Of a stretch of DNA of 29,566 nt, positions 10,070 through 21,696 are shown in pieces; positions within the stretch are counted from its first letter, which is position 1; each line of letters begins with the position of its first letter. A program made the position numbers and the translations under genes. Origin of the DNA: Podila epigama. Taxonomy: Eukaryota > Mortierellomycota > Mortierellomycetes > Mortierellales > Mortierellaceae. The stretch is taken from positions 1-29,566 of the forward strand of contig JAAAVE010000153.1 in assembly GCA_015679605.1 (NCBI GenBank), written 5' to 3'. Under the pieces are notes generated by a model. The model saw only the letters and a list, made by a program, of their open reading frames with translations, ran no database searches and was not told where the DNA came from.

Positions 10070-13000
10070 CTACCATCGGTTGCTCTTCACTTTCAGGAAT
10101 AGGGCAAGCCAAGCGAGCACGCGGTAAGCTGCCAAGACCGCGATGAATAGACCCATGTATAGATTCCAGTCCACGCCATCAAATTGCAGCAGCTTCAGGA
10201 CCGCTTCTCCTGTCGGCAAGGGGCAGGCCCCCGATTGCACCTGGTACTCTGTGCAATCAAAGACCTTGTCCTCAAATTCATTCCTCGTCATAATCAATGA
10301 CCCGTACTTGAGCACCGACACGTAGTTAATCACCTTGAGGAACTGAGGGATATTCAATGACATAAAGCCCGTCATGAACGAAAAGATACTGATCTACACA
10401 GGTCGGAGAGAGAGAGAGAGAGAAAGGGGGGTACGAGTGAGTGGGTGGGTGTACAAGGAACAACATCAATAGAATCGAGATGGAAAAAAAAAAGGCAGAA
10501 GAACATACTATGGCACTCATGATAGTAATGTTGAATCCCACATGGGATGCAAACGTCGAAAAGGCCAATCCGATACTTTCACCCGTGTTAATGTAGCCAA
10601 ACATGATGACCCAGAACGTGAAAAACGTCATCACTGTCGTCTTCATCTCTGTCACCACCAACATGAACACTGTCACTCCAAGCGATCCAAAGAACTCTAG
10701 CGGTAATTCATTCACCAAGAATGAAAAGAAAAACGACGTAGGACTGTAACTGCCATCCGAGATCTCTCTGTAGGCGATATCACGCTAATGAAATGAAATA
10801 GAAAAGAATGAAAAGAATTAAAAACAATTGTTGATTGAATCGACTCTTCCTTCTTCCGTTTTCACCATTAAACGTCACCTGGGCATATCAAAATAGCTTA
10901 GATTGCTTTTTTTTTTCTTACCTCGAATGGATACAAAGCAACATTGTTCAGCATGCCAGAAAACACGATAGGAGAGGTCTGCTGGAGCAGACCAAGGCGA
11001 CTCGTAACACCGTCCGGGCCATCACTCAAAGGAGCGAAAAAGATGGTCATAATAATACCAACAATAACTGGTTGGCAGATACGATTGAAATAAAGACCCT
11101 TTTGTCTGAACGTATTCAAAAATGAGCGTCGTGTCAAGATCGGGAACGCTTTGCCAAAGGAGGCAAATTGCGGGTTCACCTTCTTGAGCTCGCCCATGGG
11201 TGTCTTTGGTAGCTGGGAATCGAGCATTGCTCTCTTGCGGCTGTTAAATCGATCCACCAGATCGTTCACAGTCTTGCGCGTTGTCTCTTCCAACGCGGTC
11301 GAGCGCAGGTTGACCGATGCTGTATCCAGAATAAAGTCTACGAGAAAAGAAGACAGACGAGAAAATAAAGAGACAACGTGAGTGGGTGAGTGAGCGTGTG
11401 AGTGTATATGTGAGTGTGTGTGCGTAATAAGAGACATGGCGAGCTTTGTACCTGGAACGTTGGTAAATTCGGGTGCAACATGACCAGCTTCCTCAAAATA
11501 CTCCACAACTCTATCTGCACGCCCAGAGTACGCAGCGCATCCTCCAGTGACCAGCAACACCACATTGTCAAACACATGCCAGATATCTGCGCGAGGCTGG
11601 TGGATAGTACAGACGACAGTCCGTCCACTAGCAGCAATCTGTTTCAAGGTCAGGACGACTGCCTTGGCCGTCAAAGCGTCCAACCCACTCGTGGGTTCAT
11701 CCAAGAACAAACACGCAGGCTCAGTCACCAACTGAATACCGATAGAGACACGACGACGCTGGCCACCTGAGCAGCCCTTGACTGCAGCGTTACCAATAAC
11801 CACATCAGCGCAGTCTCGAAGGCCAAGCAAGTCAATAATGTCTTCGACCTTTGTGTACTTTTGCTCCTTGGTCAGGCTGTTGTTCATCTTGAGTTCAGCC
11901 GCGTACTGCAGCGTCTCACGCACGGTCAGATGCGACAACAAAAAGTTGTCGTCCTGACGAACGTACGAACAGACTCCGTTGATCATTCGCAAGCTGGGGT
12001 TCTTTGTGTCGTTAAAATAGATACCACCCGTCATCTTGAGGTCTGACGGTGTTCGGTGCAGCAGTGCATTCAAAAGACTTGTCTGTCAAGTTATGAAGAA
12101 TTGTAAAAAAAGAATTAGTTGCATGAAATCTCATTGAAATAGACATGTCATTTTTGCAGAGTTACGCATCCATGTCAAATACCTTTCCAGCACCACTGCC
12201 TCCAAGAATCGCTGTGAGTTCACCTGCAGGGAACACCACATCGACCTCCTTCAAGAGTTGTTTCTCTTTCTTTTCATTCCGGAAATACTTCATGATGCCA
12301 GAGAATGACCATTCAAACTGGGAAAGGTATACAGAAAGACTGAGACCATCAACACGAATGGTGACAGGGTCCTTGGGTTCTAGTCCCTTGGAGAAAACGT
12401 CCAATCGGGTTTCCTTCTGTTGAGCCCGTGCAATGTCAAGACTTTCGTTGGATGACACTGCTGAAATAGAGTCGCGAATAGTTGATCCAGAAGATTTTTG
12501 GCGAGTGAACAACCTGGCAGCCTGATTGATGAACACGTCCATTAAAGTCGGGCCCGCACCCATCGTGGTAGGGTTCACGACATTCACCGATAAGGCGATC
12601 CAGCCCAAAAAGAGAAAGCCCACAAAGTATGCCGCCATGTAGCTCATGGGGTCTATTGACAAATTGGATGTTTGAATAAGATAGCTCTTGGTAAGTAAAC
12701 AGATGTTTGAAATAGATGGTTCTCAAGGTCATAGTTTGGGGGTCAGTTCAATGTCACCTACTAGGAAAGTAATTCAGCGGGACGTCGAGTTGCTTCTCCA
12801 GGATGACATTGCCATCATAGGCTGCGCATTGGACAGGATCCCAAACGCCAGTTAATTTAGCATAAGGACATCCAAAGCGATTATCCGTAAACTCATTACT
12901 GGCCAGAATCTTGTAGCACAAGTTGTGAAAAGCCAGGTACCGAATCCACCGTAACCATCCAGGGATCGAGCTCGTCACCACAAAGAAGCCAGTAGAGAGC

Positions 13001-16000
13001 CCTGTTATTGCAGAAGGTAATTGAGAAGAAGAAGAAGAAGAAGAAGAAAGATAGAAAGAAAGGAAATGCTTGTCAGTATTTTTGTTAACGGACAAATGCA
13101 GTGACAGGCAAGGCACACTTCTTTTTCCTCCCTTAATTTACCAAAGAATGCGAAAATGGCGTTTCCAAAGAGTGACGCTGAAGAAAAGCCTCGAACGACA
13201 GACGTGCACATGACAGCGAACGTAAACCTACGGGTTGTTTTCGATTCATGTTTGTTAATATTCTTTTGACAAAATCTTTTGTTTTCCCAAAGAACAACGA
13301 GCTTCAGAAATCGTCTTACGTGACAAACTGCATGGTTACGTTGACAAGGAGCCACCAAAGGAAGTGCTCTATGCTATCCGTTCGCAAGCCTGTCAAATAA
13401 TAGGCGATAGCAGAGAACACTATATTTTTTTGGTTATTCGAGGAACAACAATTCAAAAAATAGGACAGAAAAAAAGGGATTAGAATGAGGGCGTTGCAAC
13501 TTTTTTTCCCTTTGTGAGTTCATTTTGAACATAACCAAGTCTCCTGCCGAAAAAACTTACCAACAGGGTAAAGAATATTGGAAGGGGTTGAATAGAGAAC
13601 GCTGCTCACCAAATGCGGCAATGGACGGTACCACCGATCCATTCGCTCGCGATCGTAAACAGTAATATCTTGGGATAAACGATAGATCAAGATCATGGAC
13701 ATGAGATACGATTGAATAGCTCCCACAGCATACACCAAACTGCTTCGAGAACGAATGCCTGCCGCAGTATCATCCAACTGGAAAAAGATGGCGCCGACAG
13801 CTAGAGCAACAACAATGCATTCACCAACACATCCCCAGAACACAATACTGTCGCGGCGCTGATTTTTCCATCCTCTGGATGTCAACACTTGAATTTGGCT
13901 CCATAGGCTTGGTCCTGATCCCTTTGGGATCATGTCTACGGCCAAGGACGCGAATGACCCATCACCGACAACACTTGTCGAGCTTTCACCGCCACTAATG
14001 GTGGGTAGTGTGATGTCAGTAGGTGAATTCACGAGCGTATGGGTCCGGTCCCTGTTAGCCCATGCCTCGACCAGCTGGTCACGACGCAAGGCAGTAGTCT
14101 TTTCCATGGCCTCGCTCGCGAAATCAATCATACTGAGGTCCAAAAGGTAGTCGAACGGGTTGACACCTGTTGGACAAGAGCCAACGCCGACCCTCTCGAT
14201 CCAAGGCAGCACCGAGCGGACAGGGCCACTGTAAATGACATCACCGCGGGAAAGCAGCACCATCTGTCCGTCGGATTCGGACAGGAGCTTGAAGATTTCA
14301 GAGCGAGGCTGATGGATAGAGATGACAATGGTCTTTTGTGAGGACTTTGCAAGCTTGGTCAGGGACTTCATGACCTCGTAGGAGGAGAACGCGTCCAAAC
14401 CTAGATGATACGTTTGTTACTGCTATTTTCTTTTTTTTATTTTTGCCACTTTTCCTCAAAAAAGTCAAACTAACCGTTGCGTCATGCATGAAGGCAAGAA
14501 GGCAAGAAGCAAAAAAAATATAAACTTGGCAACATTTACCTGAAGTCACTTCATCACAGAGAAGCATTTTCGGGTTGGTCAAGAGTTGAACAGCCGCAGA
14601 GACGCGACGACGTTCTCCACCACTGATACCACGGATGCCTCCGCTCCCTTGCTCTCCACCACCAGGATCACCGACCCTGGTGTCGGCGCACTCCTTTAGG
14701 CCGAGTTCAAGCAAGACAAGCTCGACGAGCTCTTTTTTCTTTTGTGAGGACATGTTTCGTGGCAAACGCAAGTGTGCCGCGTAGTTCAATGTCTCGCGCA
14801 CACTTTTGGATGTTAGTATGATTAGTATGATTGTGGATTACAATTGCCATTTTGTCGCGATGGAGGGTCGTAGGCAATGAAAGTGAAAGAGAATAAATAA
14901 AAAGGGAAGTAATGATGAAAGAACAAGGGGGTGAATGAAAAGGGACAGTCAGACAGCATCAAGGGCAAATTCGATTGTTAGGATCAAAAATTCACATGAA
15001 TTAATTGCAGCTTCCTTCGTGGACATGTGGATTTCAGGACATTGGTGGAACACTTACGTGAGAAATGGCATCAAGAAGTCATGCTGTTGGAGATATCCAA
15101 CACTGCCATCGTTCCAAAACTTTTTGGCCTTGTCATCATTACACTTGATGGAACCAGAGGTGAGGACCTCAGGGCCGTTCATCCGACCAGCAATTGTATT
15201 AAGGAGGGTTGTCTTGCCTGAACCAGAGCCTCCCAGAATAATGCACACTATGTGAGCTTTGTCAGTGTTCATGCGCTACACGTTTACATGATTTACAAGA
15301 GCGCCGTAGAAAGTGGCGTTCAGGGCGGAATAGGAGTTAAAGTTTAGTCGAATAGTTGACATTGTGGAAATGGGGGGTGGGGACGTATGGATTGCATGTA
15401 CAGTACGTGTTGCGTGCGTAACTAACAGAGCAATTGTGTTGTCGATCGATCACCGAAAACGCCCAGTTGTGCCGTCGTGGTAGGACAAGAAAAAAAAACG
15501 ACGACGTCCTTTCATTTCATGTTTGTAGCTGATCGGATTGCAAGTGGGCTGTAGCATTTGACTTGTTGGGACTGGGGTATGGACTGGGATATCGGCTAGG
15601 ATGCCGACATGTGTGTGACATGTACACAGTTCAATGCACAGTTTGCATCATTGTTTGCTGTCATCCAATCAAGTATCAACTAAGTCTGAGAGATCGATTC
15701 CATGGAGGTCAACCCAGACACATCCCTCTGTCATATCGACAAGGGACATTTGTTTCTGGGATCATGGGCTCCTGATGGATTTTTGGACATTGAGGGGGGG
15801 ATGAAACGGATCAAGAATGTTACCTTGACCAGGTTTGACTGTCAAGTCAACATTGCGGAAAATGTTGACACCTACAGTGCGGAGGTCGCGATCAGGGTTG
15901 TTGGCGACAGGGACAGCCACAGAACTTTCGTCCAGCACTTTTGAGGAGGCGTCAGAAGTAGGCTTCAGCTTGCGGGCGGCTCTGGTCAGAAGCGACGGTG

Positions 16001-16082
16001 GTGGAATGACAGAGAGCGAGAGGTTGCGCAAGGTGAGCTCGACAGTGGCAGCCCCTGTAGAAGGATTATGTTTGGCCTCCAT
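10070..16082 (-). CDS. Full-length ABCG-family ABC transporter, Yol075c type
   Basis: Twelve exons on the minus strand: 16082-15824, 15247-15058, 14802-14540, 14400-13561, 13419-13320, 13227-13142, 13001-12762, 12652-12183, 12082-11452, 11337-10922, 10784-10509 and 10393-10070, encoding 1364 aa. The order is NBD-TMD-NBD-TMD. NBD1 has Walker A GGSGSGKTT (92-100), Q loop YLQQHD, signature ISGGE (209-213), Walker B MLLCDE (E234) and H loop SIHQPRSE. NBD2 has Walker A GGSGAGKTS (810-818), signature CSGGQ (920-924), Walker B LFLDEPTSG (E945) and H loop TIHQPRAD. Both sites look catalytically complete. The TM segments are hydrophobic (WLRWIRYLAFHN, FFTFWVIMFGYIN) and the protein ends near a cytosolic KSNRW. 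Best match from memory is yeast Yol075c, a vacuolar membrane-type ABCG protein of poorly known substrate; it is not a fungal PDR pump with degenerate NBD1. Intron 1 is unusually long (576 nt), but joining its flanking exons gives a seamless NBD1, so no exon is missing. Confidence 0.94.
15248..15823 (-). other. Long first intron of the ABC transporter gene
   Basis: This 576-nt intron has donor CAAG|GTAACA and acceptor CACATAG|TG. All other introns in this gene are 92-255 nt. Flanking codons join in phase to give VKPGQVCIILGGSGSGK, as expected for an NBD. I saw no convincing exon, snoRNA box pair or repeat inside. A regulatory or alternative-promoter role cannot be excluded. Confidence 0.75.
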
Positions 16083-16489
16083 ATTTGAGAATTAAGGGAT
16101 GTGGGCCGTTGAATGAAGGGTGGAGTGGAGTGGAGAGGGGGGGTTGAGCAGAGAAGGAGGAGAGAAGTAAAAGGTATATGGCCGGTGCCTTTGGGTAAAG
16201 TTTCGTTCCCACTCTCTTTCTCTACGGACAATGGTCAAAGGATGTAAAAGGATGGTGGGAGAGTGAAGGATGATAAGGTGAGATGTGATGTGATGTGATG
16301 TGACCAGATGCAACGTAATGTTGCACTGAGAAGGAGAAGGATGGTAGATGGAATGGACGAATGACGTTCAGGACGTAATGGAAAAAAAAACAAAAAAGTA
16401 TTTGATAAAAAAAAAGATAAAATAGAGTGGGGAAAAAAAAAGTGAGCAATAGAGTGGAGCGACAAAGATCAACGCAACAATGCTCAATG

Positions 16490-16864
16490 TTACACTCCAG
16501 AATGCATCAATGTAACACACATTGGGCCATTGGGGTGAGAGTTCTCGTAGAATAGCCTTGACACATCCATGACTAGGGTGAGGATGCATACACAAAAGAA
16601 AAGATACACCACTGTAAACATGCGCACAATCCCCTCACGAATCACGAATAACGAATACTCATGGTCAAAGAAAAACTCGCGCCTGTGGACTACAGCTGTT
16701 ATGCGAAAGACTGGTAATGGCCATATGGCCATTACATCCTTTGGAATGTCCCTAAAGTTCTCACAGACACTCACACTTAAACCCCCTTTACCTGGATCTA
16801 CCCTTTTTACCCTTGACTTTTTTGGATCGCGTATCTGCGCATCCTCATCCCAAAAGTAAAAATG
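16490..16864 (-). CDS. Unassigned 125-codon open frame with a possible membrane helix
   Basis: A minus-strand frame is open from just after a TGA (16865-16867) to TAA at 16490-16492. It has a varied, protein-like composition: an early basic/acidic part (DEDAQIRDPKKSRVKRVDPG), then IPKDVMAIWPLPVF, then a hydrophobic stretch (MFTVVYLFFCVCILTLVM) typical of a TM helix. No ATG occurs in the first 40 or so codons; the first is at GTA ATG GCC inside a palindrome. It could be a terminal exon lacking its upstream partner, a gene remnant, or chance. A 96-codon frame also exists on the plus strand here, which lowers confidence. Confidence 0.22.
   Translation of the reverse strand, partial: HFYFWDEDAQIRDPKKSRVKRVDPGKGGLSVSVCENFRDIPKDVMAIWPLPVFRITAVVHRREFFFDHEYSLFVIREGIVRMFTVVYLFFCVCILTLVMDVSRLFYENSHPNGPMCVTLMHSGV
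16714..16735. repeat. Perfect 22-bp palindrome
   Basis: GTAATGGCCAT is followed immediately by its reverse complement, ATGGCCATTAC, with no loop. It lies about 630 bp upstream of the ABC transporter start codon. It could be a dimeric transcription-factor site, part of a mobile-element end, or chance. The symmetry breaks at the next base pair on either side. Confidence 0.9.
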
Positions 16865-16995
16865 TCAAAAAGATCATGTTTTTTACAAATAAAAAAAATG
16901 AAGGGCTCCTCAGTCTCACCCTTTCTCATCCTGCAAGGGGCGACAAAGGATGCGGACGTTTTGTATAATATCGCTCTCTCTGCTGAACTGCTGAA

Positions 16996-19229
16996 CTAAC
17001 CACGGCCATACAAGTCATAAGACTTTCTCTTCTTTGAATCACGCAAAACACTGTACGCTGCTGTGATCTCCTGGAACTTCTTCTTGCCAGTTGCCTTTTC
17101 TTCTGGTGTTGAAAACCGATCAGGGTCTATATATGCAAGGATTCAATGCGAGCATGATGTATTTATCGTTGAGTAAGAGTGACCAGACGGTAGGAAGAAA
17201 CAACGGACAGAAAACATCTCATGGATGCAAACATCAGCGGAAAAAGAAAGAATGAATGAATGAAAAAAAGGGGACAACAGTGAGATCAATCTTGTCAAGT
17301 TGGTAACTTACGCCATTTCATAGCAAGGCCTCTGAATGCCGACTGAATCTCTTGAACGGAGGCATTCTTTGAGACACCCAATGTTGCATAGTACCCCAGC
17401 GCGTCACCAGGGGGTCCTGAAGTGCCAGAAGACGAAGACGAAGACGATCTGGATCCTCCATAGGAAGATTCACGTTTATACTGTTGGTTGTCACTCCAAT
17501 CCTGTCGTCGCTGTTCTTCCTCAAATCTACACCCTCAACTCCCCAGGTCAGTTATACTTTTACTTGGACTACAATAGAAGTGGATGTATGCCTGTCTTCA
17601 ATCATGCCACAACATCGTCCTTTGCACTCTATTCACTTACCTATCATACGCCTTGGTCCAGTCCGCGTCCCAAGCTTCCGAAGATGCCTCAGACTCATGG
17701 CCAGCCATTTCTCTATAATATCATGAACCATAGCGTGATCTTTGAGTGCCAAGATTTCCAATGAAATAAAAGGTGTAGAAAGTATAGATAAAAAAAAAAA
17801 AAGCAGCTACCTCTGACGCCACCAATCACGGATTCGATAGTCCAAGATTGGATAGTAGAGAACAGACCATGCAACGAGGAGCGATGGAGCCACGACTCCG
17901 AGCCAGAAACCATTGACCAAGCCAAGACCTGTCTGAGCTGTTCCGAGAAATGTCAAGCCTGCAATGGCGCAGATGGCCGTTGCTGCGCTGATGCGCTGCC
18001 ACGAGTAGAACCGAAGTCCTCCCGCAAGGCCAGCTGGATCGTGAGCTTGAATAAATGTCCTGAAGGTCCGGTTGAGGTGTTGAATCGAAAATACAAAGAC
18101 AGGCATATACACTGGCGCCAGTACGAGTCCACTGTACTGAAAGTCCATAGAGAGGATTCTGGCACGATCACATCTGTACGCTTCCACTAGCCATTGCTCT
18201 GCCTCACGAACTTCATTTTCCTCAATTGCTGTCCGAACAAATTTCAACGCTATCGATGGTTTCATTGTAAATGGATCCAATCCACGATTCTGCAATCCAC
18301 GTCGCCTGTCCTCTGGATCATTTGACTCCATGTCTGACGGTTGCAGTGTCTTTGCTTGCGTGATACTGGTACCACTCCTGATTTGATTGACAAACCCACG
18401 ACGATACTTGTAGGAGGCATAGATTTGTAGATCAGGGATTGTACTTGGGTAGGTACGTGTGAATTCGTGCTGCGTTTGGACCGCCTTCCACTGTGTTTCC
18501 CATGATGTTTCGTTCTGCTTGGTCACTTTGTTGTATCTTGTCACCATGCGGTCCCACCCAACTAGAGAATGTTATCAACAGGATAAGAATGGAAGGGGTT
18601 GCTCTCTTTATTGTTAACAAAAAATAACAAAATGTATCAAGAACGCAATTTGTCATCAAGGGTAAGGATGAACTGTCATATTGAAATATACCTTGAGCAT
18701 TGATCAACTTGGAGCGGACAGATCCACTGGCTGCCCAGAATGGGATATACAATGCCTCTACTTTATCTACTTGACCAGCTTTGGCTGAGAAAAAGCTGTG
18801 GCCATGGTATTTTTGAAAGATCTAATCAATCCATTGACAAAAGAGTGTTACATGGTTGTAGCCCCCCTCTGCCTTTTTTTTTTCTTTGTTGGTCAAAGGT
18901 GATGATGAGTGATGGAAAGTCGCGACCCGAAAATCATACGAAACGAGCAGACGCAATCGAGAACGAACCTCTTCAGCCTGCTGCACATTCATTCTGAATG
19001 GTACGATGCGTAGTTTGTCCTTGGCGGGTCCTTGAGATGAGCCTGAGCCCTCTCGATAACCATATCCAGATGATCCAGATGATCCAGACGATCGACTGCT
19101 TCCCCAGGCGTGTCGCCTTGGTATCAAGAACTTTGCGGAGGTAGTGCAAGATACATGCTTTTGTACAAGGAAGCCTGACGGACCTAGACGTGATAGAGAT
19201 CTGGATGTCGTCTTTGGGATGGCGATCAT
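16996..19229 (-). CDS. Membrane-anchored J-domain (DnaJ/Hsp40) protein, probably mitochondrial
   Basis: Six exons on the minus strand: 19229-18969, 18821-18692, 18561-17811, 17712-17641, 17526-17312 and 17126-16996, encoding 519 aa. The start at 19229 was chosen because it opens an Arg/Ser/Thr-rich, acid-poor presequence (MIAIPKTTSRSLSRLG) typical of mitochondrial import; an in-frame ATG at 19331 would add 34 residues. A middle domain carries RIVPFRM, LYIPFWAASG and VYMPVFVFSIQHLNRTF. Two likely TM helices lie at about 321-340 and 346-367. A Ser-rich linker precedes a C-terminal J domain (about 448-515) with the HPD motif intact at 477-479; the His codon is split by the last intron. J proteins stimulate Hsp70 ATPase, so this one probably recruits an Hsp70 to a membrane. 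I cannot name an orthologue. The C-terminal placement differs from type I and II Hsp40s. Confidence 0.9.
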
Positions 19230-19453
19230 GGTGACTGCCAAATCACGTTGCGATCTGTTTTTGTCAGCGGGCGATCTTTTTTCGCGCAATATCTCTATGC
19301 GCGATTTTTGTCCTAGGAAAGAAGGGTCCAATGGTTTGTTTGTTATTTGACTGTACTGACTGTACCTGAAGGTCGGGCACAGTCCAAGACACCAAGAGTG
19401 ACTCTAAGAGATGCATGCGTGACCATTCGTGAATGGATGGGAGATGGAGGAGT

Positions 19454-19491
19454 GGAGATGGAGATGGAGATGGAGATGGAGATGGAGATGG
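19454..19491. repeat. GGAGAT hexanucleotide microsatellite
   Basis: Six tandem GGAGAT units upstream of the J-protein gene. On that gene's sense strand they read ATCTCC. Confidence 0.9.
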
Positions 19492-20101
19492 ATGGGAGAG
19501 AAAGGGAGGGAAGGGGGGGAAAAGGAAGGAAGCAAAAGGAGAGAATCGAATGATCAAATGAACGAATGAACGAATGAACATTGGAGCGAAATGGCATCAA
19601 AAGCAAACAGCGAGTCACGTCATGCATTTCTCCATTTGTCCATGCATCCATCCTATCCATCCTTCAGGTACTCACTCACTCCTATCCACTTGTCAGTTGG
19701 CAAGGTGGGCTCAACTTGAAAATTCATATCATTTCACACATACCATGGATATGTGCCAACTTTTTTTTGCTTTTCCACTACAGCCATACATCGCCGCCAC
19801 GTGGGTTTCCAGATGAGCGCGATTCCCCCCCTCGAGGACAAACAAAAAGCAGAGCAGAGAGAGTGGCTGTGGGTTCGACCGTTTTTAGAGCAAGGGACCA
19901 GAGGGGAGGCGTGCATGCTGGACCATGCTGTTTTTCTATGTCCACACGAGCAATGCATGGCATTGGATGGTAGGGTGCAATGCTCCTATACCTGCCTATG
20001 CTAGTTAGCCTAGCAGGATTTGCTGCAGCATGACGGTGCAAAAAAGCACATCGTAAAAAAATAAAATTATGAAGACAAGAAGGGTAAAAAAAAAATGGCG
20101 C

Positions 20102-20134
20102 GTGCAGAAGTGCAGAAGTGCAGAAGTGCAGAAG
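20102..20134. repeat. GTGCAGAA octanucleotide repeat, four units
   Basis: Four perfect 8-nt units in the divergent intergenic region, about 570 bp upstream of the cyclin start. Confidence 0.9.
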
Positions 20135-20162
20135 GCGATCTCCGCCCAGACCAACTTTTGGC

Positions 20163-20195
20163 TGAGTGAGTGAGTGAGTGAGTGAGTGAGTGAGT
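20163..20195. repeat. GAGT tetranucleotide microsatellite
   Basis: About eight tandem TGAG units followed by a T run, in the divergent intergenic region. Confidence 0.9.
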
Positions 20196-20497
20196 ATTTT
20201 TTTTTTTTTTATGACTATCCCCATTTTTCACCCCAGACTGACTTTCATACAGCCTCTGTATGTAATCTTTTTTTGTTTGATTGAACACAATTTGGATCTC
20301 TTTTTTATTTTATCACAATCATCCATCCGTTCATCCGTTCATCCATTCCTTCCATCCATTCCATCCCGTTCATCCATCTTGTGGCTCTTAAACCTGTCCT
20401 CCTTTTTTGAATCTGATCCACCATACCCGCTCTAATCCAAATCAGACCTTCCAACATTCATGTTCTAGAAAAAATATTCAACCACACACTCGTACAC

Positions 20498-20504
<7 letters not shown>

Positions 20505-20530
<26 letters not shown>
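20505..20530. repeat. CA dinucleotide microsatellite
   Basis: Thirteen CA units followed by an A run, about 175 bp upstream of the cyclin ATG. Probably in the leader or core promoter. Confidence 0.9.
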
Positions 20531-20705
20531 AAAAAAAATACTCAAAAACCTCTTGCTCACAGAGTTGTGCTCTCACTATTCTTTTCCACCTTTTTTTTTT
20601 TGTTTTTTCACACACGCACACACGTTTACGTGCATTATCTGGCCTTATCCTACCAACCCCTCCACTTTTCATCCATTAATATTCGATTAATACCAACAAC
20701 CAACA

Positions 20706-21696
20706 ATGCATCTGCAGCCAGGATCAACACATGTATCTCCTTCGCCAGAACCAACAGCACCGACAGTCCACGAGGAACCGGATGGCGTGATCTTGGTGCC
20801 AGAATACTTTCATCAAGTCGATATGAATCATCTTACAATCATGATTGGTAAAGCACTTCAATTAATATTTTTTTTTTTGCTGCTCTTCTCAAATACAACA
20901 TTGGACTATGCAAAAGAGTACATGGACCCAAACAAAAGCATGGAAGGATTACAAGTTGCTCATGAGCAGAATGAGATTCGCCTGCTCCCAATAATATCAA
21001 TAGACCGTCGCTATGTTTTATGACGTGGATTCATTTACTGTTAATGTCTAACTGACTGACTGACACTGTTCTGTTTTCCCCCCCTCTTCTCATATCCATC
21101 TCATTCTTGTAGCGGACATGCTATGTCGACTCACCGCTCATAATGACCAAATTCCACTCACCTCAGCCAATTTGACACGGTTTCATTCCCGAGCTCCAGC
21201 CCAAGTGTCCGTATACGACTACCTTCGACGCATTGTCAGATATACCTCATTGGAACGGGCATGTTTACTTGTCATTCTCATATATATTGATCGAGTCTGT
21301 GAACGAGCCAGGACGTTTACGATTTCTTCATTGACAGTACACCGGTTCATTATTGCCGCAGTGACACTTGCAGCCAAGGCTATCTGTGATTCGTACTGCA
21401 CCAACTCACATTACGCCAAAGTCGGAGGATTAAGCACTCAGGAGCTGAACACGCTGGAAGTCGAGTTTTTGAGTTTGATCGAATGGCGCGTGGCAGTGGA
21501 GGGGACAGTCCTGCAACGCTATTATGTGAATCTCGTAAGGCAACATTCGCGTTTCGAAATCGAGGAACAGCCAAGGTCATCATCAGGATCACTAGACTCG
21601 GATGGAGACCAAATACAGAGCGGAGAAAACACCGGGGCGACAGAGCAGGATTTTGCAGAAGGATTACGAGATCAATGGATCCCAATAGGCGAATAA
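20706..21696 (+). CDS. Pho80-like cyclin (PHO85-class CDK partner)
   Basis: Two exons, 20706-20847 and 21113-21696, encoding 241 aa, with a 265-nt phase-1 intron. The cyclin box (about 47-165) carries the Pho80-family sequence landmarks DMLCRLTAHND, TRFHSRAPAQVSVYDYLRRIVRYTSLERACLL, FTISSLTVHRFIIAAVTLAAKA and YAKVGGLSTQELN. In yeast, members activate the CDK Pho85 and, with it, restrain the phosphate-starvation factor Pho4; other members act in glycogen and stress control. The C-terminal tail is acidic/Ser-rich and short. Strong family match. Which Pho80/Pcl subgroup it belongs to cannot be told here. It is the first of four consecutive plus-strand genes and shares its upstream region with the divergent J-protein gene. 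Confidence 0.93.

Larger units (their letters stand above)
16083..16995. other. Spacer between ABC promoter and J-protein 3' end
   Basis: The ABC-proximal part (16083-16300) is purine-rich on the plus strand, hence C/T-rich on the coding strand, and includes (GATGT)4 at 16282-16302 and A runs at 16380-16440. The middle (16490-16864) holds an unassigned minus-strand open frame and a perfect palindrome, listed separately. Position 16865 onward is 3' flank of the J-protein gene. Confidence 0.7.
19230..20705. promoter_or_regulatory. Divergent intergenic region between J-protein and cyclin genes
   Basis: About 1.5 kb separates the two divergently transcribed genes, so it must hold both promoters. 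It is dominated by simple repeats: GGAGAT (19454-19491), GAATGAAC-like (19556-19577), GTGCAGAA x4 (20102-20134), GAGT (20163-20195), T runs, TCCATCC-rich stretches (20310-20380) and CA (20505-20530). The cyclin leader is C/T- and CA-rich with start context ACCAACAATG. I saw no gene or structured RNA. Confidence 0.7.

Noticed and set aside
15562-15775. Possible extra exon in the long ABC intron
   Set aside because: Joining the flanking exons directly restores a continuous NBD1, and the candidate frame is built from imperfect GGGACTGG-like repeats.
10898-16082. A pair of separate half-size ABCG transporters instead of one gene
   Set aside because: All twelve exons join in phase without an internal stop, and the domain order matches the two-module Yol075c type.
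20160-20200. CRISPR-like or telomeric array
   Set aside because: It is a simple GAGT microsatellite without spacers and does not match the TTAGGG-type telomere repeat.
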